Source of the DNA: Gordionus sp. m RMFG-2023
Lineage: Eukaryota; Nematomorpha; Gordioida; Chordodea; Parachordodidae
DNA: 64,000 bases
Direction: 5' to 3'
Assembly: GCF_954871325.1 (NCBI RefSeq)
Contig: NC_088777.1
Location: forward strand, 46,539,366 to 46,603,365
Part shown: piece after piece, positions 22,577 through 33,898 of the stretch
How positions within the stretch are numbered: the first letter of the stretch is position 1
Layout of the letters: every line of letters begins with the position of its first letter
Notes under the pieces: generated by a model
What the model was told of the DNA's origin: nothing
The model's input: the letters and a program-made list of their open reading frames with translations, nothing else
Database searches by the model: none
Translations under genes and position numbers: made by a program

Positions 22577-23683
22577 CTAAATGTGTGCGCATAAACAAAT
22601 TATAGATTTTTTCGTTATGAGTGTAAAATTTTGTAATAACCCTTTAATTTTCAAATTTTTTCCCCTTTCAAATTTTCTCAAATTAAAAATGATTCTTGAT
22701 GAATAATTATAACCAATCCTTGTACATTTCGAATTGTTAGAAAAATTAAACACAAAAATCATGCTTACATTAAAGTCCACATATCCATCTCTAATTAGCA
22801 AGCGAACTCTGTTCAATATACCATCCTTAGAGTTTTCGCTCGAAGAAATATTCATATGTGATTGCCTTCCCGAGTTTCTAGAAAGGGTAGTCATGCAATA
22901 AAATGATTTATCTTTAGATAGTGTAGTTTCAGGAGTATAGTCGTCCTCAAATTCGAGATACTCGGATCTAAATCTTCCTGGCCTTGAAATATAGATATCA
23001 TGAAGAATATTATCTTTTGTTCCATCATAAGGAAAAATTGACTTATTAGTAACTGATTCAAAGCACTGAACACCTTGATGAATTGTACCTTCCCACTCCA
23101 CATTGTCAACATCTTTCAGAGATATAGTTTTGGTCGAGGTTGAAATATGTGTGAATTCTGAAGTCGAATTAAGAAAAAATATAAGTCTGGTATAAATTTT
23201 TTAAAATAAACTTATATCTGTCGTAGAAAATTTGTTCCGTAAAATTACTATGTCTAACATGCACTTTCCTTGGGTTTTTTCTATTTTATCAGTTTTATCT
23301 TTAATTAGAAATATATATAATCTTATTATAAAATATATAAAACAATAGAATTTACCAATAATGAAATACTCCCTTGTTGGGGGCTTGAAGGTTTTACCAG
23401 ATTTCATGATAATAATACATTGCCGCCGTTTATAATAACTAGGATTGCGACTAAAATTATTGCCTGCATGATGATTACCGTGGTTATGATTTTGGTCATA
23501 GCCATAACCTGGGACCTGATCAGAATGAGAAACATTACCTCCTACAATAAATATATATTTTAAAAAAGGATTAATACTCAAATATAAACTTAAGTGTCCT
23601 CTATGGCGAGAATTAATAGAATCGCGTGGAAATGCTCTCGATATGAATACTAATAATGCAATGCTTAAAAGTTTTAATAACAT
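22577..23683 (-). CDS. Secreted His/Gly/Tyr-rich protein, unrecognised, copy A
   Basis: Likely extracellular. Exon 1 (23683-23590) encodes the signal peptide MLLKLLSIALLVFISRAFP and SRHRGH. A 48-bp intron follows (GTTTAT...TGTAG, with branch-point-like TATTAAT). Exon 2 (23541-23356) gives GNVSHSDQVPGYGYDQNHNH, GNHHAGNNFSRNPSYYKRRQ and CIIIMKSGKTFKPP. A third exon starts at 23157 after CTTCAG: EFTHISTSTKTISLKDVDNV, EWEGTIHQGVQCFESVTNKS, then the acidic FEDDYTPETTLSKDKSFYCM and NRVRLLIRDGYVDF. The 3' end is unclear: a donor-like GTAAGC at 22768 may start another intron, or the frame may read through to 22577. All exons join in phase. The family is unknown to me. The N-terminal half resembles metal-binding or cuticle-like low-complexity proteins only in composition. 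Confidence 0.6.
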
Positions 23684-26263
23684 ATTTATTTGAATAAAAA
23701 TATAGTATAAGTTAATTTAATATAGTGAAAAAATAATAATATTTATTTTATTATTCTAAGAGTTTGATATATATACAAGGTTTTATTTGATTAGCAAGTC
23801 ATCAATTTGAAATTATTTACTTTAAAGGATAAATTTAAAGGAAAAATGACGTCTTCAATAATTAAATATTATTTTTTGTGCGTTGCAATATATTATATTT
23901 AACATCCTTCCTAAAAAATTCGTCATCAAAAATGTGCTGAATATGATTTTACATAAAATTTCAATTTCTCTGGCTCATATCCAATATATACCCATTTTAT
24001 CGTAAATTAAAGACAATTTTATATATCGCTTCTTGATTATTATATGGTTTCTACCTCTACTCAGATCAAAAAAAATCATGCTCTCTGGTGGAATCTATAA
24101 GATACACTTAAACTAAGACAAATCTATTTATAGATTTTATTATATCATATAACCTTTTTGAAAATGCGGAAGAGTTTTTTTTAGAAAAGTAGAGATAAAC
24201 TTTGTAGTCAATTTTAATGGAATAAGAGTCAGAAAGGTTTTAGATTCTGTTTCCATCGGTAATAAATTAATAAACAGCTAAAAAAAATAATTATTAAACC
24301 TTCTCAAAAATATTTATTTGTAGATGGATTTTGTAAAAACATAAAAAAATTGTAAACACAAAAAACATCAACTCCCCCCCCCCCTTGGCTACGCTTATGA
24401 TTTCTTTGCATGAGAAAAATATCCTCCCCAATCTTGAATTGATATCAATTATGAATAAATAATTTTACAATTTTGAAAACATTAAATTTAAAGCAGCACA
24501 TTAATTTTATACTAAAAAAAACAATCATTAAATTAATAAACATTTATAAGAATCCAACGGAAATAGTTTATGTTTAATGTTTAAATAAAAATTAAAACCC
24601 ATATATTACTGTAAAGTGTGTTCATACGATAAATAATAAAATTTCTTTGTCACATTAATTTTTTAATTAGAAAATGTTTTTAAAAAATTTGGGGGAGGGG
24701 CGATATAAAGCCATCGAGCTAATACATAAACGCATTTATCAAATAATATTCCCTGACCGGTTATCTCTTCTAAAATATTTTCCCATTTAGTGACACCAAT
24801 CCCCCTCTAATTTATTTATCATTAGAAATGATAAACTCGGCTTATCCTGACAAACAGGGATTTTAAGGGTGCGCGCGTTATTTATTGACAATGTCCTTTT
24901 GAGATTAGTAAACACAATATAGCTCTACTATATTTATTAAAACGTGTATATTTATATGTATTATAAAAAAGTTATTTTTAATTGTATAAATAAGTTGTAT
25001 TTATTATATTATATAGATATATAGTGGATATTACTATATTCTATGTCACACTAGAAGTCGGCAATGGACGGGTTAAAAAATTTTAAAAATGGCAGTGTGG
25101 GTTAGGGATTAAAATATTTTTAAAAGAACAAAAGGGAAGGATTATTTTGATATAATATATACATTTTTTATTTAAAAGCCTTTTATAAGTTTAACTAAAA
25201 ATACGCTAAAATAAAATAAACAGAGAAAAGTGCTAAATTACTCAATCAAATGGTTAAAGCCCCTCTAACTTATACAATAATTATTTTTTATTTTACATCA
25301 AAAATTCAAATGATATTTAAAAATAAAAGAAGTATAAAATTTTGTAAATAAAAACTGATAATTATTTATTGCGACATTATTTATCCCACTTTTAAAAATT
25401 AACCTAAATTGGAAAACTTTATTTAGATATAATATAGAATATTCAATAAATTTCCAGTTTAATAATGTTAATATCAATTATTAATGAGTTATGAAAGTCA
25501 AAAATATCTTGTATTTATTTTGATAATTTTCTCCTTATTTTAACTTTAAATACCCTCCTCTCTCATCAAAGTTTTTGAATACTTTAATTTTTGAAATTTA
25601 GATCTACTGCAGCATATATCAAAAAATGGTTAAATGGGATAATTATAACTTCAAATATGACCGGGGCCATTCATAAGAATTGATTCTTTAGATTATTCAT
25701 TATATACAGTAAAAAAAATAATAGTCTTTTAAACTTTTACATAAATGGGAAAATAAAAGCTATTACAAATTTCCAAAAGAAAAATATGTTAATGCTGTAG
25801 AGCACCAAGATTAGATAAAAAGAAATTGGGATTTATAATTTTTTTTGAAATTTCAGATTAGTTACCTCATAAGTGAAATAAATGATTTAAGGGTCTCTTA
25901 AAGCATGTCTAGGACTTTTGAATTTTGTCAAGGGAAAACTTCTGACAAATATAAAGTTTTACAAGGAACATTCCTTTTATTCAATCTCATTTCACGAATG
26001 TGAGAATAAAAATTATGACGGAAGGATAAAAATATTTGGTATAATATTTTGTATGGTCTATTTACCTCAATCCTATAGAAAACTTTAAGTATATTAATAA
26101 AAATGTTAATAATTTAATTATGTATGAATTAAGTATCTATTGGAAAAAATATTAAGTCCAATTGATCAAAGAATTTATTTTTGGAACAAACACTGCGATC
26201 TAAACCTACTCGATACCTCTAAAGCAAATAAATATGATATTCACAAATGAAAGAAAAAATCTT

Positions 26264-27298
26264 TTATTTATAAAAAGAAATGATTCTTGATGGAGGATTA
26301 TAACCAATCTTTGTATATTTCAAATCCGTAAAATTAAAAATTAAAGTTATGCTTACATTAAAGTTCACATATCCATCTCTAATTAACAAGCGAACTCTGT
26401 TCGATATACCATCCTTAGATTTATCGCTCGAAGAAATATTCATATGTGATTGCCTTCTCGAGATTCTAGAAGAAAAATATAGGCTAGTCATGCAATAAAA
26501 TGATTTATCTTTAGATGAAGTAGTTTCAGGAGTATCGTCCTCAAATTAGAGGTTCTCGGATCTAAATCTTTCTGTCCTTGAAATATCGATATCACGAGGA
26601 ACATTATCATCTGTACCACCGTAAGGGAAAATTAGCTTATTAGTAACTGATTCAAAGCACTGAACACCTTGATGAACTTTGCCTTCCCCCTCTACATTGT
26701 CAACATCTTTAAGGGATATAGTTTTGTTCGAGGATGAAATATGTGTGAATTCTGAGGTGGAATTTAAAAAAAATATAAGTCTGGTTTAAATTTTTTCAAA
26801 TAAACCTATATCTGTCGTAGAAGATTTGTCCCGAAAAATTACTATATCTAACATGCACCTTCCTGGGTTTTTTCTATTTTATCAGTGTTATCTTTAATTA
26901 GAAATATATATAATCTTATTATAAAATATACAAAACAATTTACCAATTATCATATAATTCCTTCTTGGTGGCTCGAAGGTTTTACCAGATTTCATGATAA
27001 TAATGCATGGATCATAATGATGCCGCCGTCTATGAAATATAAGATTGTGATTAAAATGATGATTACCATGGTGATGATGGTTACTATGGTGATGATTATG
27101 TCCATAGCCATAACCAGGGGCCTGATCAGAATGAGAACCATGACCTCCTAACATAAATATATATTTAAAAAAAGGATTAGTACTCAAATACAAACCTAAG
27201 TGTCCTCTATGGCGAGAATTCTTAGAATCGCGTGAACCATGCCTAAATGATATCGATAAGAATACTAATGATGCAATGCTTAGAAGCCTTAATAACAT
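26264..27298 (-). pseudogene. Secreted His-rich protein, copy B (C-terminal part disabled)
   Basis: Paralogue of the gene at 22577-23683. Exon 1 (27298-27196) encodes the signal peptide MLLRLLSIASLVFLSISFRH. Then come a 48-bp intron containing TACTAAT, exon 2 (27147-26944: GGHGSHSDQAPGYGYGHNHH, HSNHHHHGNHHFNHNLIF, CIIIMKSGKTFEPP) and exon 3 from 26751 (EFTHISSSNKTISLKDVDNV). Its His content is higher than in copy A. At 26548-26546 a TAA replaces the Glu codon of copy A (ENL-stop-FEDD against EYLEFEDD), so the last third of exon 3 would not be made, although sequence beyond the stop is still well conserved (NRVRLLIRDGYVNF). It could still give a shortened secreted protein of about 150 residues. 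Confidence 0.55.
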
Positions 27299-27379
27299 AT
27301 TTATTTGAATGAAAATAAAATACTGTAAATTTAAGTCAGAAAAAAAATTGTAATTATATTATTCTAAGAGTTTGTTATA

Positions 27380-28903
27380 TCGTTGGTCTAGAATTGGAGT
27401 GCTCCACTCGACATTTTCAAAATTTTTGATTTAGAAGTGGATAATAACTTATTTATTCCTAATATATATAAAAATAAAAACTAGATTAAAAAATATTAAT
27501 TTTTGCCAAAGTTATAGCTCTGTCAATTTTGCTCTATTTGCATATAACGATGTAATTTTTGCTTCATATGCATGCCCTATCATATTATCTTATTTAATCA
27601 CGTGTTTTATTTCCCTCCTTTTTTAATTTTTTGCTTTCCATATTGAATCGTATAATTTTCATTACATTTCTATTCCTATTTTAATGTCGAGGTATATTAT
27701 TACATATTGTAAATTAAATATTTGAATTATTATGTATTAGTTTGTTAATATAATAAATTTCATTTTTTTTATTTAATCAAAGCTGGCAATTTTTGATAAT
27801 TTTGGATATCTATTTTTATTTAACCAGTCTAATGGATTTGTATTATTGCAAATTGTGGCTTCATCCACATATTTGCTTATTTCTAAGTTATTATTGTTGT
27901 GACTAGGTTTAACCTGATATATTTTATAAAACCCTTAATTTCTAGTTTTAAATAAACATGGAAAAAAAATCATGAAGCATTATCATAAAAACAGGGCTAA
28001 GAACCAACTCTCAAAATTTTACTGAATCTAAATTCTTTTTTTAAACTAGAAATTTATTAGATGATGTAAATATAAAATTTATTTATTTAATCAAAATAAT
28101 CTCTGGCAATTTTTGATAATTTTGGATATCTATTTTTATTTAATTTCCACCAGTCTAATGGATTTGTATTATTACAAATTGTGGCTTCATCCACATATTT
28201 GTTTATTTCTAAGTTATTATTGTTGTGACTAGGTTTAACCTGATATATTTTATAAAACCCTTAATTTCTAGTTTTAAATAAACATGGAAAAAAAATCATG
28301 AAGCATTACCATAAAAACAGAGCTAAGAACCAACTCTCAAAATTTTACTGAATCCAAATTCTTTTTTTAAACTAGGAATTTATTAGGTGATGTAAATATA
28401 AAATTTATTTATTTAATCAAAATAATCTTTGGCAATTTTTGATAATTTTGGATATCTATTTTATCAATGTTAGAGTTCATGCCCAGAGTTGATAGAGAAT
28501 ATATGGAAAATATTATTAATTAAATATTAATTAAATATTAGATTTATTTTATATCCATTTTTATTAATTGTAAGAATAAATTAGAAAATAAATAAAGATA
28601 TATTGTTGATTTATTTATTAAATTTAAAAAAATGTAAATGGAAGCATTTATAACATTTAAAAAAAATCATAAAGTGTTAATTTGCTTCACTTGCATTTTG
28701 ATTTTATCAAATAAATTTTATATTTAAATTTTTTGATTAAAAATTTTTTAGGCTATAATTAATTAACAATATAATAAATTATCTCTGAAATTTTGAATTA
28801 AATTGAGCAATAATTTTTTCCTATATTTGATTTTAAACTTTAATGTTGATTTTCTCATTTTAAACTTTTGCGCAAATGGAGCACTCCAATTCTAGACCGA
28901 CGA
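27380..28903. mobile_element. TIR element of 1.5 kb in copy B, TA target site, internal tandem repeat
   Basis: Ends TCGTTGGTCTAGAATTGGAG (27380) and its inverse CTAGACCGACGA (to 28903) are 27-bp terminal repeats with one mismatch, flanked by TA on both sides. Copy A shows the empty site (GAGTTTGATATATATAC near 23760). The inside has no transposase. It contains GGCAATTTTTGATAATTTTG at 27785, 28105 and 28431, i.e. two full units of 320 and 326 bp plus the start of a third. Confidence 0.85.
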
Positions 28904-29549
28904 TATATGAATATATATGCAATATAAAGGTTTTATTTGATTAGCATTTCATCAAGAAATTATTTACTTTAAAGGATAAATTTAAAGGAAGGCAAAATGA
29001 CGTTTTTGCTAAATAAATATTATTATTTGTGCATTGCAATATATATATATAACATCCTCCCTATAAAATACGTCAATTGAAGGTAAACAAAAATGTGCTT
29101 TACATACTATTTCTGAATTTCTTTGGCTCCTCTCCAATGTTTACGGAAATAATTTTATATATCGCTTCTTGATTATTATATAATTCTACCTCTACTCAAA
29201 CCATGCTCTCCCGCAGAAACTATAAGATATTTAGATATTTTTTTAAATTTTAGATATACTTAAACTATGAATAATCCATTTATTGATTTTATTATATCAT
29301 ATAACTTTTTTGAAAATGCAAAAGAGTATATTTTTAGAAAAGTAGAGATAGAACCTTGTAGTCATTTTAATAGAATAAGAGTGAGAAAGGGTATGTTAGG
29401 TTCGGTTTCCATCCGTAAAGAATTAACAAATAGCTAAATCATTATTAAACCTTATATTTCAAAAATATTTGTTTGTAGATGGATTTTGTAGAACCCTATA
29501 TAAGATGTTAAACACTGAAAAAACATCAGCCCCCCCCCCCTATTATATT

Positions 29550-30860
29550 TGATATTATAGTTCTAAAATGGTTCTTTTTTAGCCAGAAATATGATTTTTT
29601 GAATTTTTTTTGCCCTATTTTACATTTGACGCATTTTATATAAAAAAATCACCTACATAACCATATAATAATTAAATATAAAAATTTAAAGAAAACATTG
29701 AGAAAATCTAAAATAAAATTCCAAAACAAAATAATATATTTTTTTTTGCATATTAAAATATTTACATTTATATAGTTTATTTATTGATATGATGTCATTT
29801 TTCTATCTAATTAGAATTAAAAAAAGGCATTTTGTGTTTCTAAAACACTCACTTTGTCTCTGAAAAAAATATTATTTAGGGGAGACTAGGACTAGTTGGC
29901 ACAATTTATGTCAAAATCACTAAAGCTGAAAATAATGATCGTATATGATCTTGCAATAAGCCAATCGATACGTTAAACACGTATACCTATAAATATACAC
30001 TGTTATTTTTTTTAAAAATATTTAATTATTTTCATGTTTTAGAAAAAATGATTTTTTAACCTAGTAGCCCCAAACCCTTGGTTAGGTCATCAATGATAGC
30101 AAACTAGATACCCAATTATTTATTTCTAAGCAGGCAAGATAGAAAGTAAACATAAACAACTATTTTTAGAATAATAACAATCATTTTTGGTATTAAATTG
30201 AATAGATTTTATGAAATTGTATCCCATATGCAAGGGAAGGAGTATAGTATACAACTACTATTTTTCAAACATTGGTATAAAGATATATTAATAAGCTTTT
30301 ACAATGTTCAAAAATATTATTAAACAAAAATTAAAAAATATATATGTCATCTGGAGCAATTACTATAAATATTTGGTTTATAATGAATTATCTTTGCTAT
30401 AATTGCATCTTCATGATGTAAAAACATATGATGCATGTTGATAATAACGTTATTGAGAATAATATTTTAAATCATTTATGTAAAATGACTTATTTAAATA
30501 TATTTTAAATATATTTTAAATACTTATTAACAGTGCTTTTTTTGAGGAAAAGTAACGCCATTAGTTAAATGCGTTTCTTTTTTTGAGGGTTATATTTTTT
30601 CCCTAAAAAATATGGATATAAATATTTTATTTTATTATAAAAAGTTAAAATATTGTTATGTATGATGAAAAAAAAAGGAAAGATTTGTTTAAAAAAATGG
30701 TGTAGAGAAGTGAAAATAACAGGGAAATTCATAAATCATTTTTAAAAAGACAAAAGAATTATCAAAAATGAGAAGAAAAATAAATTGAGAAAAGATAGTA
30801 AGAAAAATAAAGTAAAGAAATCGCAAAAAAATAAAATAAGAAGGAATAATAAAATAAAAT
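29550..30860. other. AT-rich spacer with two repeat ends
   Basis: At 29879 TAGGGGAGACTAGGACTAGT opens a worn member of the GGAGACTG family (text such as CCTAGTAGCCCCAAACCC follows at 30060). At about 30530-30600 CAGTGCTTTTTTTGAGGAAA with AAGTAACGCC and GCGTTTCTTTTTTTGAGG looks like a hAT end of the AGTAACG type seen also at 46830-46880 and 60760-60860. No gene recognised. Confidence 0.45.
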
Positions 30861-30889
30861 TTAGGAAATTATAAAAATATTTTAAAAAG

Positions 30890-31085
30890 TAACGATTTTC
30901 CTTTTTTGATAGACTTTTCTTTTTTTGATCGACACTTTTCTCTTTTAAATTGGACCTTTTCTTTTTTTGTTTGACACTTCCCTTTTTTGATTGAACCTTT
31001 TCCTTTTTTGATCGGAGTTTTTCCTTTTATTATTGAAACTTTTCCTTTTTTAATTGTAATTTTTTCTTTTTTGAATGGGAAACCC
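30890..31085. repeat. Minisatellite, about 26-28-bp units (CCTTTTTTGATT core)
   Basis: Seven or so tandem units of the form CCTTTTTTGATTGAAACTTT. Both strands stay open across it, giving KKGKGSIKKGK-like text on the minus strand and FPFLIGVFPFLIE-like text on the plus strand. That double openness is a by-product of the repeat and not evidence of a protein. Confidence 0.8.
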
Positions 31086-31099
31086 TCTATTATCAGCAC

Positions 31100-32122
31100 A
31101 GCTCTAATAAAAATGGCACACCCTTGTTTAAGGTTTATAGAAGCAGGTCTTAATAATTTAATAGAAGCTTATAGACTAAAAAAAGTTTAATCAAGAGGTA
31201 ATGATAATTTTTTTACTTCGTTTAAGGAGTGTTAATTTAAAAAATTTCTGCCATACTGTATTCTTCCGTAACATTAATAAAAATGTTAAAATATAATTTA
31301 GAATAATCCTTTATTTACATTATTACAATGTGATCTCCCATTTAAAATGCAAAGATTTCCTGATAAACTTAAAACAATATATCGCTTCCTGATAATAAGA
31401 TAATTCCATCTCCACTTTTTTGTAATTTCAGGAGAGCAATTTTAATCATTAAGTTTCTAATGATTTCATTACGATTGTTATATATTGACTACAATTTGAA
31501 CTTTAATATTATGGATTTTTTTTATGTAAATAAAATTTTATAATTATAAAAAATCGATTTATTTAAAAAAGTAGTTTTTGACAAAAATTGGATTTGAATA
31601 ACCTAATTCTCAGACGTAGATATATAGAACACTATAATACTCAACCGGCGATTTGAAAAAATTAACATAATTAGGGTAGAAGAACTCAAAAATAAAAATA
31701 GGGCATAAAATTTAATATGAGTGGATTAGTAGGGGTTTTTTTCACTGTTAATTTAATATTAAATGACCCTCAAATATATTTTGTATAGGGATAAATTTAT
31801 ACAAATCTAAAATGGCTGTCTATGTTAATGAAAGCGGAATACGTGGCAAATACTTTTCAATCCCACACATAGAAGTTGCGATATTATATGCCCTCAATTT
31901 GATAACAATATCGGGTATCTATCCCTTAATCAATATCCTAAACCAATAGGAATTGTATAATTTTAAATTAGAGCTTTCAGTCAGAAAGTATAAAATAGAT
32001 AAGTTAAAAAATGTACCATGCTAGCTGGCTTATCGTTAATTTTTGTCTTACTCATGCTAAATATTCTGAAATCAATGTAAAGGACTGATTAGTATTCTAA
32101 AACTAAGTTATATACTATATAT
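31100..32122. other. AT-rich stretch, no gene recognised
   Basis: A short frame ending at 31190 (MAHPCLRFIEAGLNNLIEAY) is less AT-rich but has no splice context. Nothing else of note. Confidence 0.3.
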
Positions 32123-32332
32123 TAGAGACTTGCAGATATACCATTTGCATAGCTTTACCTGGCCCGGATTTGAAATAAATTCGACCCGGTCTGGGCCGGA
32201 TTTTATATATGCCCGGTTCGGATTTTTTTAAAAAAAATTATATTTATTTTAATTTTTATAGATAATAATGGAGATGTAAAATATCGGCCCGGCCCGGGAA
32301 TTTAAAAGTTTTTTTAGGTCTGCAAGTCTCTG
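32123..32332. mobile_element. hAT-type MITE, AGAGACTTGCAGA ends, 210 bp
   Basis: Left end TAGAGACTTGCAGA and right end TCTGCAAGTCTCTG are inverted copies. Flanking octamers CTATATAT and ATATATAT match at 7 of 8. The inside is rich in CCCGG (GGCCCGGATTTG, CGGCCCGGCCCGGG), unlike the AT-rich surroundings. Related CCCGG-rich remnants lie at 33120-33230 and 59925-60135. Confidence 0.7.
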
Positions 32333-32552
32333 ATATATATAACTCATTTCTTTATGCATTTATATTTATTAATTTGTAAGTAATTAATACGAAGTCTGAA
32401 AAGTTAGCATTATTTATTTTAAAATAGCATTTTTAATAAATTATTACATGATTGAATAATATAAAGTAAACATTAATATTACATTAGCATTATAAATTTT
32501 TAATAAAAAATATCATTTTAAATATGTGAAGAAGTATAGAGATTTAATACGA

Positions 32553-32966
32553 TTAGTAAGGCGATCTTCCGTAAAGAGGTTTGTTAGCTGTATAAGGCCA
32601 TTGAGTATTACACTGTATGCACAAAGCGTTTTCTTTGATGGGATATATAGGAGATGGTAGTGTAGGAAACATATTAAAATTGGTAAAAGTGTTTTCTTTG
32701 ATGGGGTATATTGGAGGTGGTAGTGTAGGAAACATATTATAATTGGTCAAAGTGTTTTGAAAAGTGGTCGGCAATTTTGCCATATTATATCTTTCCCCAG
32801 CTCCAATCTCGTTGTACATTTCTCCAAGCCTTCTTCTCCTCATCGGAATTGGATCACTTAGGGATGATTTAATGTTATTATCTCCAGAGACTATAAACCT
32901 AAAAAAAACAATTATAAATATAAGGGAAAAAATATAATTATTAGAAATTTTTTTTGGAGGCAACAT
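32553..32966 (-). CDS. Small secreted protein with a 20-residue tandem repeat, unrecognised
   Basis: Starting at the ATG at 32966 the product is 137 residues. It has a basic start and a hydrophobic signal sequence (NNYIFSLIFIIVFFRFIVSG), a short acidic part, a tetrabasic MRRRRLGEM site, and then two tandem repeats of TNYNMFPTLPPPIYPIKEN and TNFNMFPTLPSPIYPIKEN (60-bp DNA repeat, 32640-32760). A CIQC motif and the tail ANKPLYGRSPY end it. A further ATG at 33002 would add 12 residues in front of the signal peptide, so 32966 is preferred. TTTTTTTAG inside the signal region could also act as a splice acceptor. The layout (signal, basic cleavage site, repeated Pro/Tyr-rich peptides) is that of secreted peptide precursors. 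No family recognised. Confidence 0.55.
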   Translation of the reverse strand: MLPPKKISNNYIFSLIFIIVFFRFIVSGDNNIKSSLSDPIPMRRRRLGEMYNEIGAGERYNMAKLPTTFQNTLTNYNMFPTLPPPIYPIKENTFTNFNMFPTLPSPIYPIKENALCIQCNTQWPYTANKPLYGRSPY

Positions 32967-33002
32967 GCCTGCAGTAGGGACACTAAGGGGAAGGGGGCAC
33001 AA

Positions 33003-33898
33003 GGGTTCCTAGAGTCACCTGAAAATTTTGTTCTTTATAAAAAAAGCCATGATTTTTTAAAATATGTATTTTTTATTTTATAGCGAATAATAGAAATTCA
33101 AAATATTTGGTTTTAAAAAATACGGCCCGGTTCGGGTATTTTTGGGCATGCCGGGTATATTTAAAAAAATTAAAATACGGCTCAACCCATATACCAGGGC
33201 TGGGATTAGGGCCAGGCCTACGGGTTTCTGATGGTAGCTAAAAAAAATTCAGGTAATACCAAAAAATAATTTTGAGTTCACTGAAATTGTAAAGGCTAGA
33301 TATGCCACTGTCTACCTATCAATATTATTTACCCACACTCTAAAGACCTTATCCCTGAAAGATATGCGATTACCATTATTCTCTCTCCTCGAATTCATGG
33401 AGAGACTGGATTTTTAGGTTATAATCTAATTCCTCTTTGATCCATTTTAGGGGTTTAAAAAATTTGTAGGACCGGGCATCATATAACTTAAAGGATCTTG
33501 GGAGCACTTAGATTTTCTTCTAGGATACTGAATTCGCCATAAAGATTCATATTATCCCATAGTAAATATTTATAACACAATATATAATTTTTACTCTGTA
33601 AATTTTTTATAATGCTCTAATTTTTCAAAAATATATGAAGTAATAAAACATACACAAATTTTAAAATTTGATATGCCCATTGTTGATTACAGCCATATAT
33701 ATTTAAAATACCAGTAGTTTCGATTTCCGATTCTATTGTTTTTTTTTGCCTTTTAGGGTTCGCATGAACCCTTGTCTATTTTAAAACATAACACATTATG
33801 TAAAACGATTAATAGGGAAGGTGAGGGAGAGGGGTAATTTGAGGGTAATAATTTGATCACAATTTAATTTAAACTATCAGAGATAGAACTCTATATAT
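33003..33898. other. 3' flank of the BTB gene with a CCCGG-rich remnant
   Basis: At about 33120-33230 GGCCCGGTTCGGG, GCATGCCGGGTAT and GGGCCAGGCCTACGGG repeat the wording of the 32123 MITE family. The rest is AT-rich with no gene seen. Confidence 0.35.

Larger units (their letters stand above)
19190..24375. repeat. Tandem duplication, copy A
   Basis: Colinear with copy B at 24400-29545. Shared landmarks in order: TGAGAAAAATATCC, GTGTGTTCATACGATAAA-type text, CAGAGAAAAGT with CTCAATCAAATGGTTAAA, TATTAAGTCCAATTGATCAA, the secreted-protein gene, and a final block ending in ACATCAACTCCCCC. Relative to B it carries three extra insertions (19612-19839, 20017-20352 and 21251-22161), each with the empty site seen in B. 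Numerous point differences and small indels show the duplication is not recent. Confidence 0.9.
24400..29545. repeat. Tandem duplication, copy B
   Basis: Colinear with copy A, about 5.15 kb including a 1.5 kb insertion at 27380-28903. It lacks all three elements found only in A. Both copies end at a C-run (ACATCAACTCCCCC and ACATCAGCCCCC), and copy B begins directly after the C-run with TTGGCTACGC, the reverse complement of the GCGTAGCC wording of the dispersed repeat at 11604. Confidence 0.9.

Noticed and set aside
27785-28456. CRISPR-like array
   Set aside because: Unit length of over 300 bp and no short repeat-spacer alternation; it is a tandem duplication inside a transposon.
30869-31099. 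A Lys-rich protein on the minus strand
   Set aside because: The frame is made entirely by a minisatellite and the opposite strand is equally open.
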